Positions 36,183-44,446 of a DNA stretch of 54,827 nucleotides are shown one piece after another. The stretch lies in the NCBI GenBank assembly GCA_011389765.1, contig JAABTT010000016.1:1-54827 (forward strand), written 5' to 3'. Position numbers and translations under genes: made by a program. The stretch is from Desulfohalobiaceae bacterium S24 (lineage in GTDB: Bacteria > Desulfobacterota > Desulfovibrionia > Desulfovibrionales > Desulfothermaceae). Under the pieces are notes generated by a model. That model worked only from the letters and a program-made list of their open reading frames with translations. It ran no database searches and had not been told where the DNA came from. Within the stretch, counting starts at the first letter, position 1. The number at the start of each line of letters is the position of its first letter.

Positions 36183-37673
36183 ATGGCCGATGAAGAAAAA
36201 CAAGAAGCACAGGGAAGCGGCGAGGCTGCCGAGACCCAGGAACTGAACCTTCTGGACCGAATCATCCAGGAGGGCAATATGGCCCGGGATGAGTCCCAGC
36301 AGGAATATGCCAAAGATCTGGTCAAGGAGTTCGTCACCCAGGTCCTGGATGAAGGTATGACGGTCGGGTCGGATACCATCGACACCATTCAAGCCCGTAT
36401 CGCCCAAATCGACGAACTTCTCAGCGATCAATTGAATGAAATCATGCACCATTCTGAGTTTCAAAAACTGGAATCCACCTGGCGCGGACTCCACCATCTG
36501 GTCATGAGCACGGAAACAGGACCGATGCTCAAATTGCGTATCTTGAACATCTCCCAACAGGATCTGCTGAAAGATTTGGAAAAGGCCATCGAATTCGATC
36601 AAAGCCAGCTTTTCAAAAAAGTCTATGAAGAAGAGTTCGGAACCTTTGGAGGGCATCCTTACGGACTGCTCATCGGCGATTATGAATTCGGACGGCACCC
36701 CCAGGATATGGCCCTGCTCACCAAGATCTCCAATGTGGCGGCTGCGGCCCATGCCCCTTTTATCGCCGCCGCCTCACCACGGCTGTTCGATTTGGGGAGC
36801 TTCACAGAGATCGGCAACCCCCGGGACCTGAGTAAAATCTTTGAAAGCCTGGAGATGATCAAATGGCGCTCCCTGCGGGAAAGCGAAGATTCCAGATATG
36901 TCTCCCTTGTCCTGCCCCACACCCTTTTACGCCTGCCCTACGGACCGGATACCATTCCTTTGGAAGAGTTTGATTTTGTAGAGGATGTGAACGGGAAAGA
37001 TCACAGCAAATACCTCTGGGGCAACCCGGCCTACAGTCTGGGACAGCGAATCACCGATGCTTTTGCCAAATATCGATGGTGCGCGGCGATTCGCGGGGTG
37101 GAAGGGGGCGGCGTCGTCGAAGACCTGCCCACGCATACCTTCAAGACCGATGAAGGGGACATTGCCTTGAAATGCCCCACAGAGATCTCCATTACCGATA
37201 GACGGGAAAAGGAATTGAACGATCTGGGCTTCATCTCACTGATACATTGCAAGAACACCGACTACGCGGCTTTTTTCGGCGGTCAGACCACAAACAAACC
37301 CAAAACCTACGACACACCGGAAGCCAATGCCAATGCCAGAATTTCCAGCGTACTCCCGTACATCCTGGCGGCCTCCCGCTTTGCGCATTATCTCAAATCC
37401 ATCATGCGGGACAAGATCGGAAGCTTCATGAGCGCGGATAACGTCTCGGATTATCTGAACCGCTGGATCAATAACTATGTCCTGGGGAAAGACCAGGCCT
37501 CCCAGGAGCTCAAGGCCCGATACCCTCTGCGGGAGGCCAGGGTTGATGTGAGTGAAATACCTGGAAAACCGGGGTGCTACAACGCAGTGGTCTTCTTGCG
37601 GCCCCATTTTCAACTCGAAGAATTGACCACTTCCATTCGCCTGGTGGCTGAATTACCACCCCCGGCGGCCTGA
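36183..37673 (+). CDS. tssC: T6SS contractile sheath large subunit TssC
   Basis: Major sheath subunit (VipB/ImpC). The 496-residue protein shows the family's STWRGLHHLV, GEYEF-like GDYEFGRHPQD, LPYG and FAHYLKSIMRDKIGSF motifs, with the usual length of about 490-500. AAGGAGG lies upstream of the ATG, with a 56-base gap after tssB. The N-terminus is acidic, like other members. Confidence 0.97.
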   Translation: MADEEKQEAQGSGEAAETQELNLLDRIIQEGNMARDESQQEYAKDLVKEFVTQVLDEGMTVGSDTIDTIQARIAQIDELLSDQLNEIMHHSEFQKLESTWRGLHHLVMSTETGPMLKLRILNISQQDLLKDLEKAIEFDQSQLFKKVYEEEFGTFGGHPYGLLIGDYEFGRHPQDMALLTKISNVAAAAHAPFIAAASPRLFDLGSFTEIGNPRDLSKIFESLEMIKWRSLRESEDSRYVSLVLPHTLLRLPYGPDTIPLEEFDFVEDVNGKDHSKYLWGNPAYSLGQRITDAFAKYRWCAAIRGVEGGGVVEDLPTHTFKTDEGDIALKCPTEISITDRREKELNDLGFISLIHCKNTDYAAFFGGQTTNKPKTYDTPEANANARISSVLPYILAASRFAHYLKSIMRDKIGSFMSADNVSDYLNRWINNYVLGKDQASQELKARYPLREARVDVSEIPGKPGCYNAVVFLRPHFQLEELTTSIRLVAELPPPAA

Positions 37674-37674
37674 C

Positions 37675-37723
37675 CCGGAGAAACCGGAGCCTGAAGCGCG
37701 GACCGGAGAAACAGGAGCTTGAA
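37675..37723 (+). repeat. Imperfect direct repeat upstream of hcp
   Basis: Two 21-base units, CCGGAGAAACCGGAGCCTGAA and CCGGAGAAACAGGAGCTTGAA, start 28 bases apart in the 126-base tssC-hcp gap. The spacing is close to three helical turns, so a repeated protein-binding site is possible, but nothing else shows this. A strong AAGGAG before hcp follows downstream. Confidence 0.55.
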
Positions 37724-37799
37724 CCTTAGAACACAAATCGTTTTTCCAAGGATTGAGGCTGAATAAAATGCAGACAACCATCAGGCAAGGAGAAAAACC

Positions 37800-38294
37800 A
37801 TGGCCACGGATATGTTTTTGCAACTCGAAGGAGTAAAAGGAGAAAGCGAAGATTCGGAACATGCAGACTGGATTGAGATCCTTTCCTGGAGTCACAGTTT
37901 TTCGCAACCCACATCAGCGGTTCGCTCCTCTTCCGGTGCGACGGTGGAAAAAGCCGATCATTCCGACCTGAGCATCACCAAGTATATCGACAATGCCACT
38001 GATGAGATTCTGACCTACTGTTGGAACGGCAACATGATCCCCACAGCCAAAGTCGAGTGTTTCCGAGCCGATGCAGACAGCAACAAGCCGGTGAAATACC
38101 TTCTGATTGAGCTGGAAAAGGTCATTGTTTCCAATTATTCCATCTCTGCGGGCGGAGGCGATATTCCCATGGAAAACCTTTCGCTCTCCTATGGCAAGGT
38201 GACCTACACCTATACCCAGCAGAAAAAAGCCGACGGCACGGGCGGTGCGCAAAAGCCGGTCTCTCACGACCTGGTCCAGAATGTTGTCGGTTGA
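37800..38294 (+). CDS. hcp: T6SS tube protein Hcp
   Basis: Forms the hexameric inner tube (TssD) expelled by sheath contraction; it may also carry small cargo. The 164-residue protein opens with the family pattern MATDMFLQLEGVKGES and has KYIDNATDEI and ISAGGGDIPMENLSLSYGKV near the C-terminus. The ATG has an AAGGAG site 8 bases upstream. It has no extra C-terminal effector domain. Confidence 0.97.
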   Translation: MATDMFLQLEGVKGESEDSEHADWIEILSWSHSFSQPTSAVRSSSGATVEKADHSDLSITKYIDNATDEILTYCWNGNMIPTAKVECFRADADSNKPVKYLLIELEKVIVSNYSISAGGGDIPMENLSLSYGKVTYTYTQQKKADGTGGAQKPVSHDLVQNVVG

Positions 38295-38344
38295 TTTGAA
38301 GAAATGCATCCGCTGTAACCCGACAGACACAAGGAGCCGGATTT

Positions 38345-38827
38345 TTGCCGCATTTTCCATCAGGAGGCTCTTTCAGAGCCTCGCTTCTGGACCGCCTTAC
38401 GGACAAGCAGCCTCAGGCCGGAGCTGAGGCTGTTCCCTGGCGAACCCAGAACAGAGAGGCCCTGAAAACATCCGTCCTTCAGAACCTGGAGTGGGTGCTG
38501 AACTGTCGCGCCGCAAACCCGAAGCGCTGGTTCAGTACGGCTGATTTGACGGTGATCGACTACGGCATTCCTGATTTCGGGGCCACCTCCCCTGAAAATC
38601 TGGAACATCGCACCGAATTGGCCCGGATCATTACCCGCTGCCTGGAACATTTTGAGCCGCGCCTGAGGGAAGTCCGGGTTCAGACGGCAGACAGCATGCC
38701 CGATGAAAGCAGTCTGCGAGTGCGGATCAGCGGCATTTTAACCTCGGATCCGGCTTCCGCCCCTTTTTCATTTGAAACGATTTACCAGGATAAAACAGGG
38801 GTCTGGAAGCTCCATGAGCATGAGTGA
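38345..38827 (+). CDS. tssE: T6SS baseplate protein TssE (gp25-like)
   Basis: Baseplate wedge subunit with the gp25 fold. The 160-residue product has SLLDRLTD near the N-terminus, the motif SVLQNLEWVLNC and the gp25 segment DYGIPDFG (about 74-81). The start is a TTG at 38345: AAGGAG (38331-38336) is 8 bases upstream and no ATG is available before the conserved SLLDRL motif. Its stop overlaps the start of tssF, which suggests translational coupling. Confidence 0.94.
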   Translation: MPHFPSGGSFRASLLDRLTDKQPQAGAEAVPWRTQNREALKTSVLQNLEWVLNCRAANPKRWFSTADLTVIDYGIPDFGATSPENLEHRTELARIITRCLEHFEPRLREVRVQTADSMPDESSLRVRISGILTSDPASAPFSFETIYQDKTGVWKLHEHE

Positions 38828-40643
38828 GTATCAGGACAATCTTCTGGAATATTATGGGCGGGAGTTGAGCTATCTGCGCAATATGGGGCGGCATTTCGCG
38901 GAAAGCTATCCCAAAATTGCGGCCCGCCTGGAACTTGGCCAGGACGAATGTCCCGACCCCCATATTGAAAGGCTTATTGAGGCCTTTGCCTTTCTGACCG
39001 GACGCCTCCAGTCCACTATTGAGGATGAATTTCCCAGAAGCGCAGCCGCCCTGCTCGAAGTGCTCTATCCGCATCTCCTCACCCCTGTTCCATCCCTGAG
39101 CGTGGCCCGCTTTGAAGTGGATCCGAGCAAGGGGAAACTCTCCTCCGGACAGACCATTCCCAGGAACACCCCCCTTTTTACCCTGTCCGAACAGGGACAG
39201 GCCTGCAAATTTCAAACCTGCTACCCGGTGACCCTCTGGCCGGTCTCCGTTGAATACGCCGGTTTCGAATCCAGGGACCAATTCGATTTTCTGGATCAGT
39301 ATCCGGAAATCGGGGTTGTGCTTCGCCTGCGCATCACAGCAATGGCCGATCCTCTGCATGACCTTGAACTGAGCAGGCTCCGGTTTTATCTGAACGGGGA
39401 ACGCTTGCTGGTGATGGCTCTGTACGAACTCCTCCACGCCCATGTCCTGAACACAGCGATCCTGCCGGACAGCGGCCGCGTAAGATTTCTGCCCAAAGAC
39501 GCCCTGCAGCCGGTTGGCTTCCAGAGGGACGAAGGGCTGCTTCCCTATCCCTCCAATGTCCATCTCGGCTATCGATTGCTCCAGGAATATTTTGTTTTCC
39601 AGGAAAAATTTTTATTTTTTGATATCGATCATCTCCAGACAGGCCAGGCCCGCAAGCATTTTGAGATCCTGTTTTTGTTGGACCAGCTGCCGAGTTCAAA
39701 ACTGTCCATTGATCGACGTAACTTCCGTCTGGGCTGCACACCGGTGATCAATCTCTTTGAAAAATACAGCGAACCAATCCGGGCGGATCATAAGCAGAGC
39801 GAATATCGACTGGTCCCGGACAAACGCAGAGAAAAGCACACCGAGGTCTACTCCATCCGCTCCGTTACTTCGATATCCGGACAGGGAAACGACAAACGGA
39901 TTGAACCCTATTTTTCTTTTCAGCACGCCCTGAGCAAAGCGAATCAGAAAGCCTTCTGGGTGGCCTCCCGCAAAGATACGGGCCGAGGCGATCTTCCCGG
40001 AACCGAGATCTTTCTTTCCTTTGTGGATCTCGATTTTAATCCTCGAATCCCCCTGAAGGAAACAATCCATGCCCGCCTTTTATGCACCAACCGCCGCATG
40101 GCCGAGGCTGTTCCGGCCGGAGCCGTTCTTCAGATTGAAGAAACCGCGCCCCTTTCCCGTATCTCCCTGCTGCTGAAGCCGACGCGCCAGCTGGCGGCCC
40201 CTTTGAGAGGCGCCACACTCTGGAGACTTATTTCACATCTTTCCCTCAATTACCTGTCCCTCTCCAACGAGGCGCAAAGCCTCTCGGCTTTGCGGGAGAT
40301 CCTGATGCTCTATAGCTCACCCCAGTCCGACCCCCTGCATTTGGGTCAAAAAGTCAATTACCAACAGATATCAGGCATCCGCGGGCTCTCAGCCCGCAAG
40401 ACGGTCAAACGGGTGGGTTCAGATGCCTGGAGGGGTTTCTGCCGGGGCATTGAAGTCACCCTGGACTTTGATGAGCGCCTCTATGTTGGGAGCAGCGCTT
40501 TTCTTTTGGCCTCGGTTCTCAACCATTTCTTTCCCAACTATGTATCCGCCAATTCCTTCACGCAACTCGTGATCACCAGTCAGCAACGCAAGGGAGTATG
40601 GAAAAAATGGCCGCCCATGGCCGGAGAGCAAGTTCTTCTTTAG
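38814..40643 (+). CDS. tssF: T6SS baseplate protein TssF
   Basis: Baseplate wedge protein (VasA family). The 609-residue product begins with the conserved YYGRELSYLRNMGRHFAESYPK region and has EAFAFLTGRLQ and LYPHLLTPVPS shortly after. Length is typical. ATG 38814 overlaps the end of tssE by 14 bases and is preceded by TGGAAG; a second ATG at 38820 is close. It overlaps tssG at its own 3' end. Confidence 0.96.
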   Translation: MSMSEYQDNLLEYYGRELSYLRNMGRHFAESYPKIAARLELGQDECPDPHIERLIEAFAFLTGRLQSTIEDEFPRSAAALLEVLYPHLLTPVPSLSVARFEVDPSKGKLSSGQTIPRNTPLFTLSEQGQACKFQTCYPVTLWPVSVEYAGFESRDQFDFLDQYPEIGVVLRLRITAMADPLHDLELSRLRFYLNGERLLVMALYELLHAHVLNTAILPDSGRVRFLPKDALQPVGFQRDEGLLPYPSNVHLGYRLLQEYFVFQEKFLFFDIDHLQTGQARKHFEILFLLDQLPSSKLSIDRRNFRLGCTPVINLFEKYSEPIRADHKQSEYRLVPDKRREKHTEVYSIRSVTSISGQGNDKRIEPYFSFQHALSKANQKAFWVASRKDTGRGDLPGTEIFLSFVDLDFNPRIPLKETIHARLLCTNRRMAEAVPAGAVLQIEETAPLSRISLLLKPTRQLAAPLRGATLWRLISHLSLNYLSLSNEAQSLSALREILMLYSSPQSDPLHLGQKVNYQQISGIRGLSARKTVKRVGSDAWRGFCRGIEVTLDFDERLYVGSSAFLLASVLNHFFPNYVSANSFTQLVITSQQRKGVWKKWPPMAGEQVLL

Positions 40644-41647
40644 AATCCCAGCTTTTTGAAGAGGGCTATCGCTTCGATTTTTATCAGGCGGTCAAGCTCC
40701 TCGAAATTCTGCGACCGGACAAACAATCTCTTGGAGTTGAGTCTGAACCCGGCAAGGAAGCGGTGCGCATAACATCGAATGTGAGCCTGGCCTTTCCTCC
40801 CGGCGATATCCAGGAAATCACCGCGCCAGGCGAGCCGCACAAGCAGGCCTCCATGCAGGTCAATTTCATGGGCCTGGCCGGGGCGCACGGACCCCTACCC
40901 AAGCCCTATTCAGACTTCATCATCACTCGCCGCCGCAGGAAGGACACCGCGCTCCAGGACTTCCTGAACATCTTTCACCACCGCTTGCTTTCCCTGCTCT
41001 ATCGTATCCGCAAATCGTTTCGGCTCGGCTTTGATCACTGTTCTCCGGCAGACAGCCCTTACAGTACGCCCCTGCTGGCTTTGCTCGGACTGGGGACCCC
41101 GAAGTTGAAGCAGCGCATGGACATCCCCGACAGAGCGCTCTTCTTCTACAGCGGTCTTTTCGCCCAGCAAACCCGGTCCATGAGCGGCCTGGAGACCCTG
41201 CTCGCCGATTATTTCCGTGTTCCGGTCAAAGGGATGCAATTTCTGGGACAGTGGTATACGCTGGAAGAAGATCAAACCACATCCCTGGGTCTGTTCGGGA
41301 AAAATCAAAGTCTGGGGCGGGACGCTCTCCTCGGCTCCAGGTACTGGGATCAGCAAAGCGGATTCGAGATCCGGATCGGGCCTCTCGATTTTAAAGAATA
41401 CTGCAATTTTCTGCCCAACGGAGACTGTTTTCGGCCTCTTTGCCAACTCATTCTCTTTTACATCAAAGCCGGGCTTTCCTTCAAAATCTGCCTGATCTTG
41501 AACAAAGAGGAAATCCCCCCATCCAGGCTCGGACTCCGGCATGGGACCAGATTGGGCTGGAGTTCATGGCTTGTCCACAGCCAAGCCCCCGGCTGCGACG
41601 GGCAGGTCAGGCTCGCGCCCCGGACCCCGGATTCACAAATTTTTTAA
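40607..41647 (+). CDS. tssG: T6SS baseplate protein TssG
   Basis: Baseplate wedge protein partnering TssF (two TssF, one TssG). The 346-residue product has the N-terminal YRFDFYQAVKLLE, the VSLAFPPGDI segment and the MGLAGAHGPLPKPYSDFI motif of the VasB/ImpH family. The start overlaps tssF by about 37 bases. AGGGAG (40591-40596) is one base before an ATG at 40598 and 10 before the ATG at 40607; the second spacing is more usual, so 40607 is given, but 40598 is possible. Confidence 0.95.
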   Translation: MAAHGRRASSSLESQLFEEGYRFDFYQAVKLLEILRPDKQSLGVESEPGKEAVRITSNVSLAFPPGDIQEITAPGEPHKQASMQVNFMGLAGAHGPLPKPYSDFIITRRRRKDTALQDFLNIFHHRLLSLLYRIRKSFRLGFDHCSPADSPYSTPLLALLGLGTPKLKQRMDIPDRALFFYSGLFAQQTRSMSGLETLLADYFRVPVKGMQFLGQWYTLEEDQTTSLGLFGKNQSLGRDALLGSRYWDQQSGFEIRIGPLDFKEYCNFLPNGDCFRPLCQLILFYIKAGLSFKICLILNKEEIPPSRLGLRHGTRLGWSSWLVHSQAPGCDGQVRLAPRTPDSQIF

Positions 41648-41659
41648 CCCTGGGTACAC

Positions 41660-44392
41660 ATGATGCATTTAAATCTGGAAACTCTGATCGGAAAACTCAA
41701 TCCCGCCTGCCGCAAGGCCCTTGAATCCGCCGCCCAGCTCTGTGCTTCGCAAAGCAATTATACTGTGGAAATCGAGCACCTGCTTCTCAAGCTCACCGAG
41801 ATGCAGCACACTGATATTCTTAACATTCTGCAGCATTATAATATCCGTATCCCGGATCTGACCCGAGAACTCACCAAAGCCATGGACGGCCTGAAACGGG
41901 GCAACAGCCGCACGCCTGCTTTTTCCCAACAGATAATCAACCTGCTTGAACAGGCCTGGATCACCACCTCCCTGTCCCTGAACCAGGATCAAGTCCGCTC
42001 CGGCGCCTTGTTGCAGGTCCTCCTGGACAATGAATCCCTCCGGGGGATGATCCTTGAATCCTGCCCCTGCCTCAGGAAAATCCCCAGGAAAAGCCTGCTC
42101 AAAGATCTGTCTGAACTGATCGATAAAAACGAAAACGGCCGGCCCGAAAAAACGGGGGACTCGAACCCGCCCCCGGCCCAGGACGGTGCTGCGGGAAGCG
42201 ATGATTCGGCCCTGGCCCAGTTCACCACTGATTTGACGGAACAAGCCGAAAAAAAGGCCATCGATCCGGTGCAGTGCCGCGAAGTGGAAATTCGCCAGGT
42301 CATTGACATCCTTACCAGAAGACGGCAGAACAATCCGATCCTGACCGGAGAGGCCGGCGTGGGCAAGACCGCCGTGGTGGAGGGCTTCGCCCTGCGGATC
42401 GCCCAAAAGGATGTCCCGCCCAGTCTGCAGAAAGTCTCCCTGAGAATGCTCGACCTCGGTCTTCTCCAGGCCGGGGCCGGAATAAAGGGAGAATTCGAGA
42501 AGCGCTTGAAATCGGTCATTGATGAAGTCAAAAAATCTCAACAGCCGATCATTCTGTTTATCGACGAGGCCCACTCCCTGATCGGGGCCGGGGGATCCGC
42601 CGGAATGGGCGACGCGGCCAATCTGCTCAAACCGGCTCTGGCCAGAGGCGAGCTGCGAACCATTGCCGCCACGACCTGGTCGGAATACAAGAAATACTTT
42701 GAAAAAGATACAGCCCTGGCCCGGCGCTTTCAGGTCATAAAAGTCGCTGAACCGGACGAACCCATGGCCGTGACCATGCTCTGGGGCATCGTCCCCAACC
42801 TGGAAGCCCACCACGGCATCACCATCCTGGGTGAGGCGGTTCGAGATTCGGTCCGGCTCTCCCACCGCTATATCGCCGACCGGAAACTCCCGGACAAGGC
42901 CATCAGTGTTTTGGATACGGCCTGTGCCCGAGTCGCCGTAGCCCAAAACACCACTCCCCCCATACTGGAAGACGCCATTCGCCAGATTGAGCATCTGGAG
43001 CTGGAACTTGCCGTGCTGCAGCGGGAACAGGATGTCGGCCTTGACCACGAGGAGCGGAGGCTGGCCCTTGCTGAGCAGCTAAAGGCAGCCAAGGAGTCCC
43101 GGCAGAAATTTGAAGAACTCTGGGTCCAAGAAAAAAACCTGGTCTTCAAGATTCTCGAGCTGGAACAAAGCCTAACCCAAAAAACGGATTCGCAAGACAC
43201 CCTGAACGACAAATCCACAGAACTGAGATCCCTGCAAAAAGAACTCGGGGCCATCCAGGGAGAGGCGCCCATGGTCCCGGCCTATGTGGATTCCAGGGTC
43301 ATCGCCTCGGTCGTCTCCGGATGGACCGGTATTCCACTGGGCAAAATGCTCACGGACGAGATCAACACCGTTCTCCATCTGCAGGAAAAGATGGAAGCAA
43401 TGATCATTGGTCAGTCCCAGGCCTTGAACAGCATCTGCCGCAGAATTCAAACCTACCGCGCCGACCTGGACGACCCGGGGAAACCGGTGGGCGTTTTTCT
43501 CCTGGCGGGTCCGAGCGGGGTGGGCAAGACGGAAACCGCCATCGCCCTGGCCGATGTTCTGTACGGCGGGGAGCGGAACATGGTGCAGATCAACATGTCC
43601 GAATACCAGGAAGCCTATACGGTTTCCGGTCTCAAAGGCTCACCTCCCGGCTATGTGGGCCATGGGAGGGGCGGGGTGCTCACGGAGGCTGTCCGCCGCA
43701 ATCCCTTCAGCATCGTCCTCCTGGACGAGGTGGAAAAGGCCCATCCGGATGTCATGGAACTTTTTTATCAGGTCTTTGACAAGGGGATCATGGAAGACGC
43801 CGAGGGGGTGACGGTGGACTTCAAGAACACCGTTATTTTTCTCACCTCGAATGTGGGTTCTGATGAAATCACGGCCCAATGCGCAAAACAAAAAGACAGG
43901 CCGGACAGCGAGAGTCTCCTGAAGCGGATCAGACCGATTTTTCTCACTCATTTCAAGCCGGCCCTGCTCGGCAGGCTGGTGATCGTTCCCTATTACCCGC
44001 TCCAGGACAGCGATATTCGCAAAATCGCCATGATCAAACTCAGGACCATCCAGAGACGGATGCGGATCAACCACCGGGTCAAAGTGGTGTACAGGCCGGA
44101 GGTGCTGCATATGATTGCTCAAAAATGCCGGTACAGCGATACCGGCGCCCGGAATGTCGACTATCTGCTCACCCAGCAGCTGCTGCCGAAGCTCTCCGAA
44201 GAAATTTTGAAACGCATGGCCTCCGGGGAACCCTGTGCCGTGATTCGCATCTATCTTGATGCTGCAGGCGATTTTGTGTACGATTCCTCAGGTCTTGAAC
44301 AGGAATCCGGGGCCTCTTCAAAAAAAAAACGGAGCGCAAGTCAGGCCCCCGGGGAAGACAGATCCGGATCCCCTTCAATCGAAAAAAACTGA
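41660..44392 (+). CDS. tssH: T6SS sheath-recycling AAA+ ATPase TssH (ClpV)
   Basis: Disassembles contracted TssBC sheaths. The 910-residue protein has a Clp N domain (about 1-155), the first AAA module with GEAGVGKTAVVEG (about 225-237) and Walker B FIDEAHSLIGAG, a coiled-coil middle domain (about 430-530) and a second AAA module with GPSGVGKTETA (about 616-626), SPPGYVGHGRGGVLTEAV and LLDEVEKAHPDV. This is the ClpV form, longer than most ClpB proteins at its N-terminus and placed in a T6SS locus. It begins 12 bases after tssG with two adjacent ATGs. Confidence 0.97.
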   Translation: MMHLNLETLIGKLNPACRKALESAAQLCASQSNYTVEIEHLLLKLTEMQHTDILNILQHYNIRIPDLTRELTKAMDGLKRGNSRTPAFSQQIINLLEQAWITTSLSLNQDQVRSGALLQVLLDNESLRGMILESCPCLRKIPRKSLLKDLSELIDKNENGRPEKTGDSNPPPAQDGAAGSDDSALAQFTTDLTEQAEKKAIDPVQCREVEIRQVIDILTRRRQNNPILTGEAGVGKTAVVEGFALRIAQKDVPPSLQKVSLRMLDLGLLQAGAGIKGEFEKRLKSVIDEVKKSQQPIILFIDEAHSLIGAGGSAGMGDAANLLKPALARGELRTIAATTWSEYKKYFEKDTALARRFQVIKVAEPDEPMAVTMLWGIVPNLEAHHGITILGEAVRDSVRLSHRYIADRKLPDKAISVLDTACARVAVAQNTTPPILEDAIRQIEHLELELAVLQREQDVGLDHEERRLALAEQLKAAKESRQKFEELWVQEKNLVFKILELEQSLTQKTDSQDTLNDKSTELRSLQKELGAIQGEAPMVPAYVDSRVIASVVSGWTGIPLGKMLTDEINTVLHLQEKMEAMIIGQSQALNSICRRIQTYRADLDDPGKPVGVFLLAGPSGVGKTETAIALADVLYGGERNMVQINMSEYQEAYTVSGLKGSPPGYVGHGRGGVLTEAVRRNPFSIVLLDEVEKAHPDVMELFYQVFDKGIMEDAEGVTVDFKNTVIFLTSNVGSDEITAQCAKQKDRPDSESLLKRIRPIFLTHFKPALLGRLVIVPYYPLQDSDIRKIAMIKLRTIQRRMRINHRVKVVYRPEVLHMIAQKCRYSDTGARNVDYLLTQQLLPKLSEEILKRMASGEPCAVIRIYLDAAGDFVYDSSGLEQESGASSKKKRSASQAPGEDRSGSPSIEKN

Positions 44393-44446
44393 GTGCGTTT
44401 TTTAAAAAATGCGCTGTCCCAAATGCTCCACCCGGCAAGGTAAAAA

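Noticed and set aside
38345..38356. tssE called from a later ATG
   Set aside because: There is no ATG before the conserved SLLDRL motif, and AAGGAG is at the right distance from the TTG.
41669..43048. 459-residue minus-strand open frame opposite clpV
   Set aside because: Shadow frame; clpV motifs are intact on the plus strand.
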